From Leptospiraceae bacterium (GTDB lineage: Bacteria; Spirochaetota; Leptospiria; Leptospirales; Leptospiraceae), in contig JADJSX010000023.1 of assembly GCA_016711485.1 (NCBI GenBank), positions 712,001 through 776,000 on the forward strand: a stretch of DNA of 64,000 nt. The letters are read 5' to 3'. A model generated the notes under the pieces. That model was not told where the DNA came from and did no database searches. It was given only the letters and a program-made list of their open reading frames with translations. Within the stretch, counting starts at the first letter, position 1. Every line of letters starts with the position of its first letter. Positions 1-6,527 of the stretch are shown piece after piece. Made by a program: the position numbers and the translations under genes.

Positions 1-49
1 GAAAATAAAATCCATGACACTCGGAAGTAAACGTTCGTATCAGTGTGAT

Positions 50-70
50 TTAACTTACTCAGTAAGTTAA
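50..70. repeat. Small hairpin downstream of abiEi
   Basis: A 9-bp perfect inverted repeat (TTAACTTAC / GTAAGTTAA) with a 3-nt loop lies 64 bases beyond the stop of the minus-strand antitoxin gene. There is no T-tract in the minus direction, so a rho-independent terminator is possible but not shown. Confidence 0.4.
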
Positions 71-133
71 GGAATGCAGGTTTTGGAATGTAATTCTAAT
101 ATATATTTTAGAACATTATGAAAAATTTCTGTC

Positions 134-760
134 TTAGTTTTTTGATAAATTGATTAAGTTTGTAAATCTTTGGATTATAGAATTGTGAATGGGAGTTGGG
201 AAATTTTGATTTTTTAGTAAATGTAAAAAAACTTTTTTCTTAAATCCAGACTCTTTTAAATCTAATTCCGGTAGCGAATAAAAGCGTTTACCCTTTCGAG
301 TGCTCAAATAAAAAACATCCAACAATGCTTTTTCCGGAGTTGCAATACGATAAGGAAGTTTGGTATCCGACCAGACAATTCCTTCTAACATCATCTCCGG
401 TTTCATTTGAAAAAATTCAAATACTCCCAGTTTTGTTTTTACTGTCCTAGAATGAGCCGTAGTCACAACTTGTGTGCGGGTTGGGATTTGTGATAGGATT
501 CCATGTATATGAAGAGCGGTTAATAGTGATATATACCCGTGTTCCTTTCCTAAAAGGTAAGGTGTAAGAGAAAAAGGATGGACTTCATTTTCTTTGGCAA
601 ACGTCCATAATCCGCGAGCCACACGAATCACTTCTTTTTCTGGAGTAATGCGCGTGAGTAGTCTAGAGGCTGCGCTAGTTGAAATCCTTGTTTGAATTGC
701 GTAGTCTCGTGTTGTAAAAATAGGAGATGACTGTAATGTTTCATATTTATGTAAATTCAT
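134..760 (-). CDS. AbiEi-like antitoxin of a type IV toxin-antitoxin pair
   Basis: A 208-residue protein with the layout of AbiEi-family antitoxins (often annotated as transcriptional regulators of viral defence systems). An N-terminal winged-helix region (about residues 1-55, with SAASRLLTRI looking like a recognition helix) is followed by the C-terminal AbiEi domain containing the family-like stretch TPEKALLDVFYLS near residue 142. In characterised AbiE systems this protein represses its own operon and antagonises the AbiEii nucleotidyltransferase. The gene overlaps the toxin gene by 14 bases and lies downstream of it, the reverse of the usual antitoxin-first order. Translation is probably coupled to the toxin. 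Function is from family resemblance. Confidence 0.8.
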   Translation of the reverse strand: MNLHKYETLQSSPIFTTRDYAIQTRISTSAASRLLTRITPEKEVIRVARGLWTFAKENEVHPFSLTPYLLGKEHGYISLLTALHIHGILSQIPTRTQVVTTAHSRTVKTKLGVFEFFQMKPEMMLEGIVWSDTKLPYRIATPEKALLDVFYLSTRKGKRFYSLPELDLKESGFKKKVFLHLLKNQNFPTPIHNSIIQRFTNLINLSKN

Positions 761-1517
761 TTAGAAATCCTAATACTCGGGAGCGCATGTTCTCCCATTT
801 TTTTTTGCCCGCGTAAAAATCTCTCTTCTCTTCTAATATATATTCAAACACTTGTCCTTTAAAATCTTCGAAAGTAATCGATTCTGCTTTTGTCATAGCA
901 GTATTTAGTAACTCCGATGTGAGGTTACTCTCTATAAACCTCTGGTTCAATTGATTCTCGGATTGTAAAATATCTAAGTCAAATAAATCGCGTGCTTGTG
1001 TTTCTGATCTTCCTGCGAGAGCTTGAATCTTTTGTATTACTGCTGCATCAGCAGGATAGTGTGGACAAAGAAATCCAATCTTGTTATAAACCTTTGCAAT
1101 TTCGGAATCTACTTTTTCTATTTTTACTAGATTCTTTTCTGACTTTCTTCTGGAAAATTCGACTTTAGTAGGAAGCTTTACACCTGAAGTAGTTTTTAAA
1201 TTTACTTTGAAACGTTGGACTGTATCTGTATGTTTTGCTTTGTCCTTATCTCCTATTTCAATTCCAGTGATTCCGTAAGCAGCAAGATATTTATGAAGCG
1301 AAACATCTTCTAAAATTTTATATCCATTTTTCTTTAGTGTTTCAACTCCACCACCAAATACATCTAAGTCCATATCTTCTGAATACCTCGGACTCTTTAG
1401 AAAGAATCGTAGATTCACCCCGCCTTTCACTGAATAAAGTCCTGGGTCAGATGCTTTCAGAAATCGTTCAAGGAAAACGAAGTGAAAAAGCTCTCGTCTT
1501 TGCATATCAGAATACAT
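747..1517 (-). CDS. AbiEii/AbiGii-like nucleotidyltransferase toxin
   Basis: A nucleotidyltransferase of the AbiEii/AbiGii toxin family. The signature is visible near the N-terminus: VKGGVNLRF (the GG of the nucleotide-binding loop) followed by R-Y-S-E-D-M-D-L-D, giving the acidic metal-binding residues, and later the family-like RDLFDLDIL. Characterised members bind GTP and are bacteriostatic. The longest frame starts at TTG 1553, but that TTG belongs to a TTGACA promoter box. I therefore place the start at the ATG whose first base is 1517, 36 nt downstream of the box, with no Shine-Dalgarno and so probably leaderless. The first gene of the pair, transcribed toward abiEi. An 18-bp inverted repeat lies directly upstream. 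Confidence 0.82.
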   Translation of the reverse strand: MYSDMQRRELFHFVFLERFLKASDPGLYSVKGGVNLRFFLKSPRYSEDMDLDVFGGGVETLKKNGYKILEDVSLHKYLAAYGITGIEIGDKDKAKHTDTVQRFKVNLKTTSGVKLPTKVEFSRRKSEKNLVKIEKVDSEIAKVYNKIGFLCPHYPADAAVIQKIQALAGRSETQARDLFDLDILQSENQLNQRFIESNLTSELLNTAMTKAESITFEDFKGQVFEYILEEKRDFYAGKKKWENMRSRVLGFLNEFT

Positions 1518-1520
1518 AAA

Positions 1521-1570
1521 TTCATTAAGTATTTGAATATACGAAAATGTCAATTCAAATACTTAATGAA
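1521..1570. promoter_or_regulatory. 18-bp inverted repeat and TTGACA box upstream of the AbiE pair
   Basis: Perfect 18-bp arms at 1521-1538 and 1553-1570 (TTCATTAAGTATTTGAAT and its complement) are separated by 14 bases. On the minus strand the spacer carries TTGACA (1553-1548) with a weak -10-like TACTTAAT 16-18 nt later. AbiEi proteins studied elsewhere repress through inverted repeats in their promoter, so this is a plausible autoregulatory operator. The binding claim is inference. Confidence 0.6.
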
Positions 1571-1624
1571 AATGGATACTTTTTTATTATCTGTAGTAGT
1601 TTCACCCTGAAACTCTGGAGAAAC

Positions 1625-2279
1625 TTAAGGAGTAATTATTTTTTTAATCCCGCTCACCGTTCTATTCATGAAATTTTCTTTAAACGCATACTTTTCATTA
1701 TCTGCATAAAGTCTATTTTTTTGCAAATAATAACAGGGATCAGTCCCTTTAGAAAAATGGTCGTGTGATGAACTTGCTTTTTTTATTTTAAAACAGATTT
1801 GGTTTTTTTGGAGATACCAGATTCCTTCTATTTCGGTATACCCGCAATCACCTCCATCTCCGCCGATGAAAAAATTTCCATTCCATGTTTTTTCTTTATT
1901 TATATAGAAATATTCAGAGTATGAACATTTGCCATATCCAGGATTTTCCATTTGATATTTACCAACATAAGGATTTTCTAAGGATAAGTAACCTTTAAAT
2001 ACCCAACCAATTTTTTCTTTGTATTGTATTTTTGCCCAATTGCTCTCTATATTATCAATTGAAATTTTTTCTTCTGATTCTTCCAATAGGAGAATTTCCT
2101 CTCCATTGAATATTGTCTGAATAGAATTGGATTTTTGATCAGGCATAGCTCTTAATTTTAGTCCTGCATCCGAATTTACAAAATAGTTTTGATTTATATT
2201 CAGTGGCTGTATTTGGGGTAAAGAATCTTTATAACAGCGCGTGCTTAAAAAAAGAATCGCAAAAAAAAATCAGTTTCAT
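1625..2279 (-). CDS. SH3-domain lipoprotein, interrupted in its signal peptide
   Basis: The downstream frame encodes a bacterial SH3-like domain (core LKLRAMPDQK ... GWVFKGYLSLE) followed by a Cys-containing C-terminal region. The SH3 domain starts before the first methionine of the open frame. Reading upstream, the sequence continues through Y-K-D-S-L-P to a lipobox-like L-S-T-R-C. An ATG at 2279-2277 begins MKLI in another frame. The two frames join if the run of nine T's (minus strand; A's at 2261-2269) is one base shorter, giving MKLIFFAILFLSTRC. The lipoprotein is therefore broken by a one-base change in a homopolymer, by slippage, pseudogenisation or sequencing error. Partners are unknown; bacterial SH3 domains often bind cell wall or metal. 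Confidence 0.7.
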
Positions 2280-2465
2280 TTTTCCAAATGAACTTTAACT
2301 CCAAATTAAGACAAGCGTTACGTTTGGTTGCTTTGGAAAAATGTAAAAATCTCCCATAGTTCATCCAGCCTTCGATCATCGTTCGATTGGCCAATGAGTG
2401 AAATCAAAGACTAAACGAAATGCTCTGATACAGTATTCAATAATTTCGTATCGATAACAACAAAC

Positions 2466-2499
2466 ACTCAGTGCCTCCGTGTCGGAGTTTACACTGAGT
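2466..2499. repeat. Two-part hairpin
   Basis: Outer arms ACTCAGTG (2466-2473) and CACTGAGT (2492-2499) with inner arms CTCCG (2475-2479) and CGGAG (2483-2487) closing on TGT. It is GC-richer than its surroundings and without a T-tract. It could be a dispersed repeat or an RNA hairpin. Confidence 0.5.
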
Positions 2500-2657
2500 T
2501 TAATCGAAGTGTGGCAAAAAATCTCCGGATTGCAAATTACCATTTAAAGTTTACGGTATAAACATTGATAATAATCAGGCTGTTTTTGAACCAATCGGTC
2601 TAAGTTAAGAAATATTAAGTTTGATTTAAAATAGTAATACAAAATTATAGGATTTGA

Positions 2658-2677
2658 CACTGACTGAAAGGTCAGTG
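2658..2677. promoter_or_regulatory. Operator-like inverted repeat before the acyl-CoA dehydrogenase
   Basis: CACTGAC / GTCAGTG arms with a 6-nt spacer overlap a TTGACA-like box (2655-2660). Symmetric TGAC...GTCA sites of this kind are bound by TetR-type repressors of fatty-acid degradation genes in other bacteria. That role here is inference from position. Confidence 0.45.
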
Positions 2678-2720
2678 CGAAAAAACAATAATAAACTACC
2701 AATAATAAGGGAATAAAATT

Positions 2721-3881
2721 ATGTATCAAGCCTTTACAGAAGATCAAATCCAAATTAGAGATTTAGTGAGAGATTTCACAAGAAAAGAAATTACACCTGT
2801 CGCGCATATCTACGATGAGAAAAATGAACATCCTAAAGAACTCATTACAAGAATGAGAAAAGAACTTGGAATTAACGGGCTTACTATTCCTGAACAATTT
2901 GGTGGAATGGGTTATGGCTCTGTTGAACAGTGTCTTATCACAGAAGAAATGAGTCGCGGTTGTTTAGGTATCGCACTTTGTTTTGGTTACACCGGTCTTG
3001 GTCAGTTACCAATTCTAAAAGGTGGAACCGACGCTCAAAAGAAAAAATGGCTTGAGCCTGTTATTTCTGGAGAACATGGAATTGCTTTTTGTCTTTCTGA
3101 ACCAGGTGCCGGATCTGACGTACCGGGTATGAGCACAAGAGCAGAAAAGAAAGGCGACAAATACATTATCAACGGAGCAAAACAATGGATTACCGGTGGT
3201 GGTAGTGCTGACGCATACACCGTATTTGCCTACACTGACAAAAATCGTGGTACTCGTGGTGTAAGTTGTTTTTATGTTCCACGTAATACTCCAGGTCTTA
3301 TCGTAGGAAAGAAAGAGGACAAACTCGGTATCCGCGCATCTGACACAAGACAAATCATTTTCGAAGATTGTGAAGTTCCAGCAGAGAACTTAATCGGTCG
3401 TGAGAATATGGGATTTGTTTACGCATTACTCACATTAAACGCTTCTCGTCCATACGTTGCCGCGATGGGTGTTGGTGTTGGACAAGCCGCTCTCGACTAT
3501 GCTGCAAAGTATTCAAGAGAAAGAGAACAATTCGGTCAAAAGATTGGAACCTTCCAAGCAGTACAACATATGTTAGCCGACATGTCTATCACTGTAGAAG
3601 TTGGTCGTGAGATTACCTATCGTGCCGCTCGTATGTCTGATGCAAACGATCCTAACCTCGCAAAATACTCCGCAATCGCAAAAGCATTTACCTCCGAAGG
3701 TGCAATGAAATGTGCGTTAGACGCAGTGCAAATTTATGGTGGTTACGGTTACACCAAAGAATACCCAGTTGAAAAACTAATGCGTGATGCTAAGATTCTT
3801 TGTATCTTTGAAGGAACTACTCAAATCCAAAAGAACGAAATCGCAGCTTACGTAACCAAAGAAGCAGCTTCCGGAAAATAA
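2721..3881 (+). CDS. Acyl-CoA dehydrogenase
   Basis: A full-length 386-residue FAD-dependent acyl-CoA dehydrogenase that oxidises the alpha-beta bond of an acyl-CoA and passes electrons to ETF. The family signatures are in order: N-terminal helical domain, AFCLSEPGAGSD (flavin/substrate loop, about residue 115-126), KQWITGG, REQFGQKIGTFQAVQHMLADM, and the C-terminal QIYGGYGYTKEYPVEKLMRDAK. Glu364 in IFEGTTQIQ sits where short/medium-chain enzymes carry their catalytic base. It starts at ATG 2721 after an AAGGGA ribosome site. A single gene, with an inverted repeat in the promoter and a long palindrome just after the stop. Chain-length specificity cannot be read from the sequence. Confidence 0.93.
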   Translation: MYQAFTEDQIQIRDLVRDFTRKEITPVAHIYDEKNEHPKELITRMRKELGINGLTIPEQFGGMGYGSVEQCLITEEMSRGCLGIALCFGYTGLGQLPILKGGTDAQKKKWLEPVISGEHGIAFCLSEPGAGSDVPGMSTRAEKKGDKYIINGAKQWITGGGSADAYTVFAYTDKNRGTRGVSCFYVPRNTPGLIVGKKEDKLGIRASDTRQIIFEDCEVPAENLIGRENMGFVYALLTLNASRPYVAAMGVGVGQAALDYAAKYSREREQFGQKIGTFQAVQHMLADMSITVEVGREITYRAARMSDANDPNLAKYSAIAKAFTSEGAMKCALDAVQIYGGYGYTKEYPVEKLMRDAKILCIFEGTTQIQKNEIAAYVTKEAASGK

Positions 3882-3890
3882 ATAGAATGT

Positions 3891-3950
3891 GCGAGAGATG
3901 CAGATTGTAAGGACTTGATTAATCAAGTCCTTACAATCTGCATCTCTCGC
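3891..3950. repeat. 60-bp perfect palindrome
   Basis: Positions 3891-3920 are followed immediately by their exact reverse complement at 3921-3950, with no spacer and no mismatch. It starts 10 bases after the acyl-CoA dehydrogenase stop. It could end transcription as a 30-bp stem, but has no T-tract and is much longer than ordinary terminators. A fold-back assembly artefact is the main alternative. Confidence 0.9.
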
Positions 3951-4057
3951 TTCTCTCAATCGCTAACGCGAGCTTTCTCGAATACAGAGAACAGATTATA
4001 GCTCATCATTTTTATTAAAAAATCCCTACGTCGAATTCACCTTAAAACAAAGTTTAC

Positions 4058-4092
4058 TTGACATTTCTGTATTTCTGTATTTCTGTATTAAT
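4058..4092 (+). promoter_or_regulatory. Promoter with a three-copy 8-bp tandem repeat
   Basis: TTGACA at 4058-4063 is followed by ATTTCTGT repeated three times (4063-4086), which fills the space up to the -10 region. The ATG of the antitoxin begins at 4093 with no Shine-Dalgarno. A change in repeat number would move the -35 box by 8 bp. Confidence 0.6.
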
Positions 4093-4356
4093 ATGAAGAA
4101 TATCACAGTTTCTGTAGAAGAAGATTTTTACAAACAGATTCGAATTAAAGCGGCTTACTTAGATATATCCGTGAGCGAATTAGTGCGAAAAAAGCTATCG
4201 GAAGTTTTGGAGGATGACAAATTACAAAGTTCCTATGAGTTAGGTAAGGACTTATTTGGTAAGGGCTCTATTGGTCCAAAAAACTTATCCGAAAACAGAA
4301 AACAAATTCTCAAAAATAAAATAAATCAAAAACATGCCAAAAGAAGTACTCGTTGA
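4093..4356 (+). CDS. Ribbon-helix-helix (VapB-like) antitoxin
   Basis: An 87-residue protein opening with MKNITVSV, the beta-strand of ribbon-helix-helix antitoxins, then helices through ISVSELVRKKLSEVL. The charged C-terminus (about residues 45-87) would wrap the toxin. It should bind the downstream PIN ribonuclease and repress its own promoter. The gene overlaps the toxin frame by 23 bases. There is no ribosome site, and the ATG lies 35 nt after TTGACA, so the mRNA is probably leaderless. The antitoxin call rests on fold and context. Confidence 0.8.
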   Translation: MKNITVSVEEDFYKQIRIKAAYLDISVSELVRKKLSEVLEDDKLQSSYELGKDLFGKGSIGPKNLSENRKQILKNKINQKHAKRSTR

Positions 4357-4753
4357 TTCTGGTCCTTTGATTGCTTTGTTTCATGAGAAAGACAAATTTC
4401 ATGAACTTGTAGTAGAAACACTCAAATCGAAAAGACTGCATTTAGTAACTACTTGGGCAGTAATTACAGAGGTGTTTTATTTTTTATCTTCCTATAAAGA
4501 AAAAACAGATAGATTTTTAGAATGGATAGAGAGGGGTGGGCTTGTCATTTCTGATTTGAAAGCTTCTGATATAGAATTTATCCGAAAGCGCATAAAAAAA
4601 TATTCTGATGTTCCTATGGACTTAGCTGATGCAACCCTAGTTCATGTAGCAGAGAGAGATTTTATTTATCAAATTTTCTCTATTGATTCTGATTTCCAAA
4701 TCTATAAAATGTCAAATGGAAAATACCTAGAAAATGTATTGGCATTAAATTGA
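4334..4753 (+). CDS. PIN-domain (VapC-like) toxin ribonuclease
   Basis: A 139-residue PIN domain with the usual acidic site: Asp8 in VLVDSGPL, Glu46 in VITEVFYF, Asp96/Asp99 in PMDLADA, and Asp118/Asp120 in FSIDSDFQIY. VapC toxins are Mg-dependent RNases acting on tRNA or rRNA. The PMDLADA and IFSIDSDF segments are typical of the PIN group annotated as putative nucleic-acid-binding PIN proteins. The start overlaps the antitoxin by 23 bases, so the two are co-translated. Target RNA unknown. Confidence 0.85.
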   Translation: MPKEVLVDSGPLIALFHEKDKFHELVVETLKSKRLHLVTTWAVITEVFYFLSSYKEKTDRFLEWIERGGLVISDLKASDIEFIRKRIKKYSDVPMDLADATLVHVAERDFIYQIFSIDSDFQIYKMSNGKYLENVLALN

Positions 4754-4769
4754 TTTAGGGGTGAACGTT

Positions 4770-5471
4770 TTACTCCATATAAATAATATTCAAATTTCTA
4801 CCCTTATCCCCGCATCTATGACTATGATAGTCTGGATTTTCTATGGTACAAATCCCGGAATCGGAGAAGTGAATTGGGAGATGTTGCTCTCTTAAACGTT
4901 TTTGTAGGACAATATCGATTCCGAGAGAATACTTCTGATTACCCTTTGGTTCAATTGCTTCTGGGGCGTAGGTTTTAAACTTCTCGAATAAATCTTCTCC
5001 TACTTCATAATTTTTTTTACGAGCACAGGGACCTAGATAAGAATGAAATGTATCGAGACGATTACCTTGGCTTTTTAGATGATTAAAAAGTTTTTCTGAA
5101 ATTCCAAGCTCTGTCCCTTTCCAGCCAGAGTGGATTACTCCAATTAGCCTTTCTGTTTCTGACCAGAAAAATAATGGCATACAATCGGCAGTTTTTACAA
5201 CCAATACTTCTCCCGATTTTGTTGTATAGAGTGCATCTCCTTCTGCTGTTTGGTTTGCTAAATCTTTAGTATTATAAAATTTATCCCCATGCACTTGCTC
5301 GAGCACAAAAACCTTATTAACCGGAATTTTAGTTTTTTCTGATACCAAGTTTTTGATTGATTGTGTTAGCTCTTCTTTTGGAATAGCTTCTAATTCCTTG
5401 GTTTCTTCTTTTCCCAATACAGAAAAATGTATGGAATAGGAAAATTTGGTTTGTATTTCTTTTTCTATCAT
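4770..5471 (-). CDS. YfiH/LACC1-family (polyphenol oxidase/purine nucleoside phosphorylase-like) protein
   Basis: A Cu-oxidase_4 (DUF152) family protein. It shows the family core: LEQVHGDKF, EGDALYTTKSG, VKTADCMPLFF, GVIHSGWKGT, and LGPCARKKNYEVGEDL, giving the His/Cys residues of the metal site. Members have been described as laccase-like and as purine nucleoside phosphorylase/adenosine deaminase enzymes, so the substrate is left open. The frame extends to an ATG at 5549, but I place the start at the ATG at 5471, where family homology begins. The longer frame would overlap the divergent lipoprotein gene and its ribosome site. TATTAT lies just upstream of 5471. Confidence 0.8.
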   Translation of the reverse strand: MIEKEIQTKFSYSIHFSVLGKEETKELEAIPKEELTQSIKNLVSEKTKIPVNKVFVLEQVHGDKFYNTKDLANQTAEGDALYTTKSGEVLVVKTADCMPLFFWSETERLIGVIHSGWKGTELGISEKLFNHLKSQGNRLDTFHSYLGPCARKKNYEVGEDLFEKFKTYAPEAIEPKGNQKYSLGIDIVLQKRLREQHLPIHFSDSGICTIENPDYHSHRCGDKGRNLNIIYME

Positions 5472-5547
5472 AGTATAATAACAGTATGCGAAAACCTTAC
5501 TTCTGATAAAGCGAAAAAATACAGTCTCATCCTTTTGGAGGTGTGTC

Positions 5548-5961
5548 ATGTTAAAGCTAATTTCTATTTTACTTTTGGCCTTTTCTTTTTCTTTCTGTAA
5601 TTTTCTTCCTGAAAAAGAAGAGCGACCTCCTGAAAATCCTTATCGTGCAGAAATGCTAAAGAAGTTACGCGAGAAGATCGAATGCGAAGGATGCAATCCA
5701 ACCAAAGAGGAATTGGTTCTTTTTTATTTTTTGAAAAATGATTTGAAGGTCGAACATACTCAACTATCAAATGGAAACCCTTGGCAAAATTATTTTAATA
5801 CATATTTTTTGTATTTTCCCCGCGATCTAAGGAATCCTTGGTATACGCAGGGAGCTATAGGAAATATCAATGGGGGTCGTGCGCCTGGTGTGTATTATCC
5901 GCCTTATGGATTTTACGGTAACTCCGCTAGATATCATCATACCGCAGGGAGATATCGTTAA
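5548..5961 (+). CDS. Small lipoprotein with a CxGCNPTxEEL motif (first of two)
   Basis: I do not recognise a described family. The 137-residue protein has a signal peptide ending in SFSFC, a likely lipobox with Cys17, then IECEGCNPTKEELVLFYF near residue 48, an NPW segment, an aromatic/Gly/Pro-rich stretch (YYPPYGFYGN) and a C-terminal HTAGRY. It starts at ATG 5548 after a strong GGAGGTG site. The next gene, 3 bases after the stop, is a paralogue with the same Cys motif and the same ending. The two conserved cysteines (CxxC) could bind metal or form a disulfide outside the membrane; this is inference. Confidence 0.75.
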   Translation: MLKLISILLLAFSFSFCNFLPEKEERPPENPYRAEMLKKLREKIECEGCNPTKEELVLFYFLKNDLKVEHTQLSNGNPWQNYFNTYFLYFPRDLRNPWYTQGAIGNINGGRAPGVYYPPYGFYGNSARYHHTAGRYR

Positions 5962-5964
5962 ATT

Positions 5965-6417
5965 ATGATTAAATTTTCATTCCTTATCGTATGGATAATT
6001 CTATTTACAGTTTCTTTTTGTGAGACAATAGATGATAAAGAATTACAGAAAAGTAAACAAATCAAACACCACGAGGATTTTAATTCAAACATAAAATTTT
6101 TAATAGAGTGTTATGGGTGTAATCCTACAGTAGAAGAGTTATTATTTTATTCTCGGGTGAAGAAAGCAGAAATAACAAATAATATACAAAATTTCGGAGT
6201 TTCGGATGAAGTTGATATAGACCAGATAAGGACAAGAATGACAAACCAAAATGCAGATAATCCTTTTTTTAAGTATGAATTTTTAAATCCATGGAAAACA
6301 CAAACATCTAGGTTTCGCCGTTCTCCTGCAAGAAATTACCCTAATTGGAGTCAAGGCAACCCAAATGGATATCGGCACACTGCGCCTAGATACGTGAAAC
6401 CAGGGCACCAGTTTTAG
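5965..6417 (+). CDS. Small lipoprotein with a CxGCNPTxEEL motif (second of two)
   Basis: A 150-residue paralogue of the preceding gene. It has a hydrophobic signal ending in VSFCET (Cys19 as lipidation site), IECYGCNPTVEELLFYSR near residue 47, NPWKTQ, a basic aromatic tail and HTAPRY close to the C-terminus. It follows the first copy by 3 bases and is probably co-transcribed. Between the shared motifs the two proteins differ strongly, with a Gln/Asn-rich insert here, so the duplication is old. No enzyme motif is visible. The function is unknown. Confidence 0.75.
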   Translation: MIKFSFLIVWIILFTVSFCETIDDKELQKSKQIKHHEDFNSNIKFLIECYGCNPTVEELLFYSRVKKAEITNNIQNFGVSDEVDIDQIRTRMTNQNADNPFFKYEFLNPWKTQTSRFRRSPARNYPNWSQGNPNGYRHTAPRYVKPGHQF

Positions 6418-6493
6418 ATACTGAACTGCTAGTTTATTTTATGGTGGTATATACTAGTTACTCTCATTTAGCAAACGTTTACCAGCATAGTTC

Positions 6494-6523
6494 TTGACAG
6501 TAAAATTCAATAGTAGATTCTAT
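6494..6523 (+). promoter_or_regulatory. Candidate promoter of the kinase operon
   Basis: TTGACA at 6494-6499 and a weak TTCTAT at 6518-6523, 18 nt apart. The ATG begins 34 nt after the first base of TTGACA and no Shine-Dalgarno precedes it, so the transcript may be leaderless. Confidence 0.45.
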
Positions 6524-6527
6524 TTCT

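Larger units (their letters stand above)
2280..2720. other. 441-bp intergenic region
   Basis: No convincing gene. It holds the divergent upstream regions of the SH3 lipoprotein and the acyl-CoA dehydrogenase, a two-part hairpin at 2466-2499 (ACTCAGTG and CTCCG pair with CGGAG and CACTGAGT) and a promoter-proximal inverted repeat at 2658-2677. The hairpin text resembles dispersed intergenic repeats of spirochaete and environmental genomes, but that was not tested. Confidence 0.5.

Noticed and set aside
1547..1768. Plus-strand frame of 73 residues beside the AbiE promoter
   Set aside because: Its first residues come from the right arm of the inverted repeat and the rest overlaps the SH3 lipoprotein gene in reverse; no ribosome site.
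2544..2753. 69-residue minus frame over the acyl-CoA dehydrogenase promoter
   Set aside because: It overlaps the start of a confident gene and its promoter; hydrophobic by chance in AT-rich DNA.
3777..3959. 60-residue minus frame over the palindrome
   Set aside because: It is antisense to the acyl-CoA dehydrogenase end and to the palindrome; no support.
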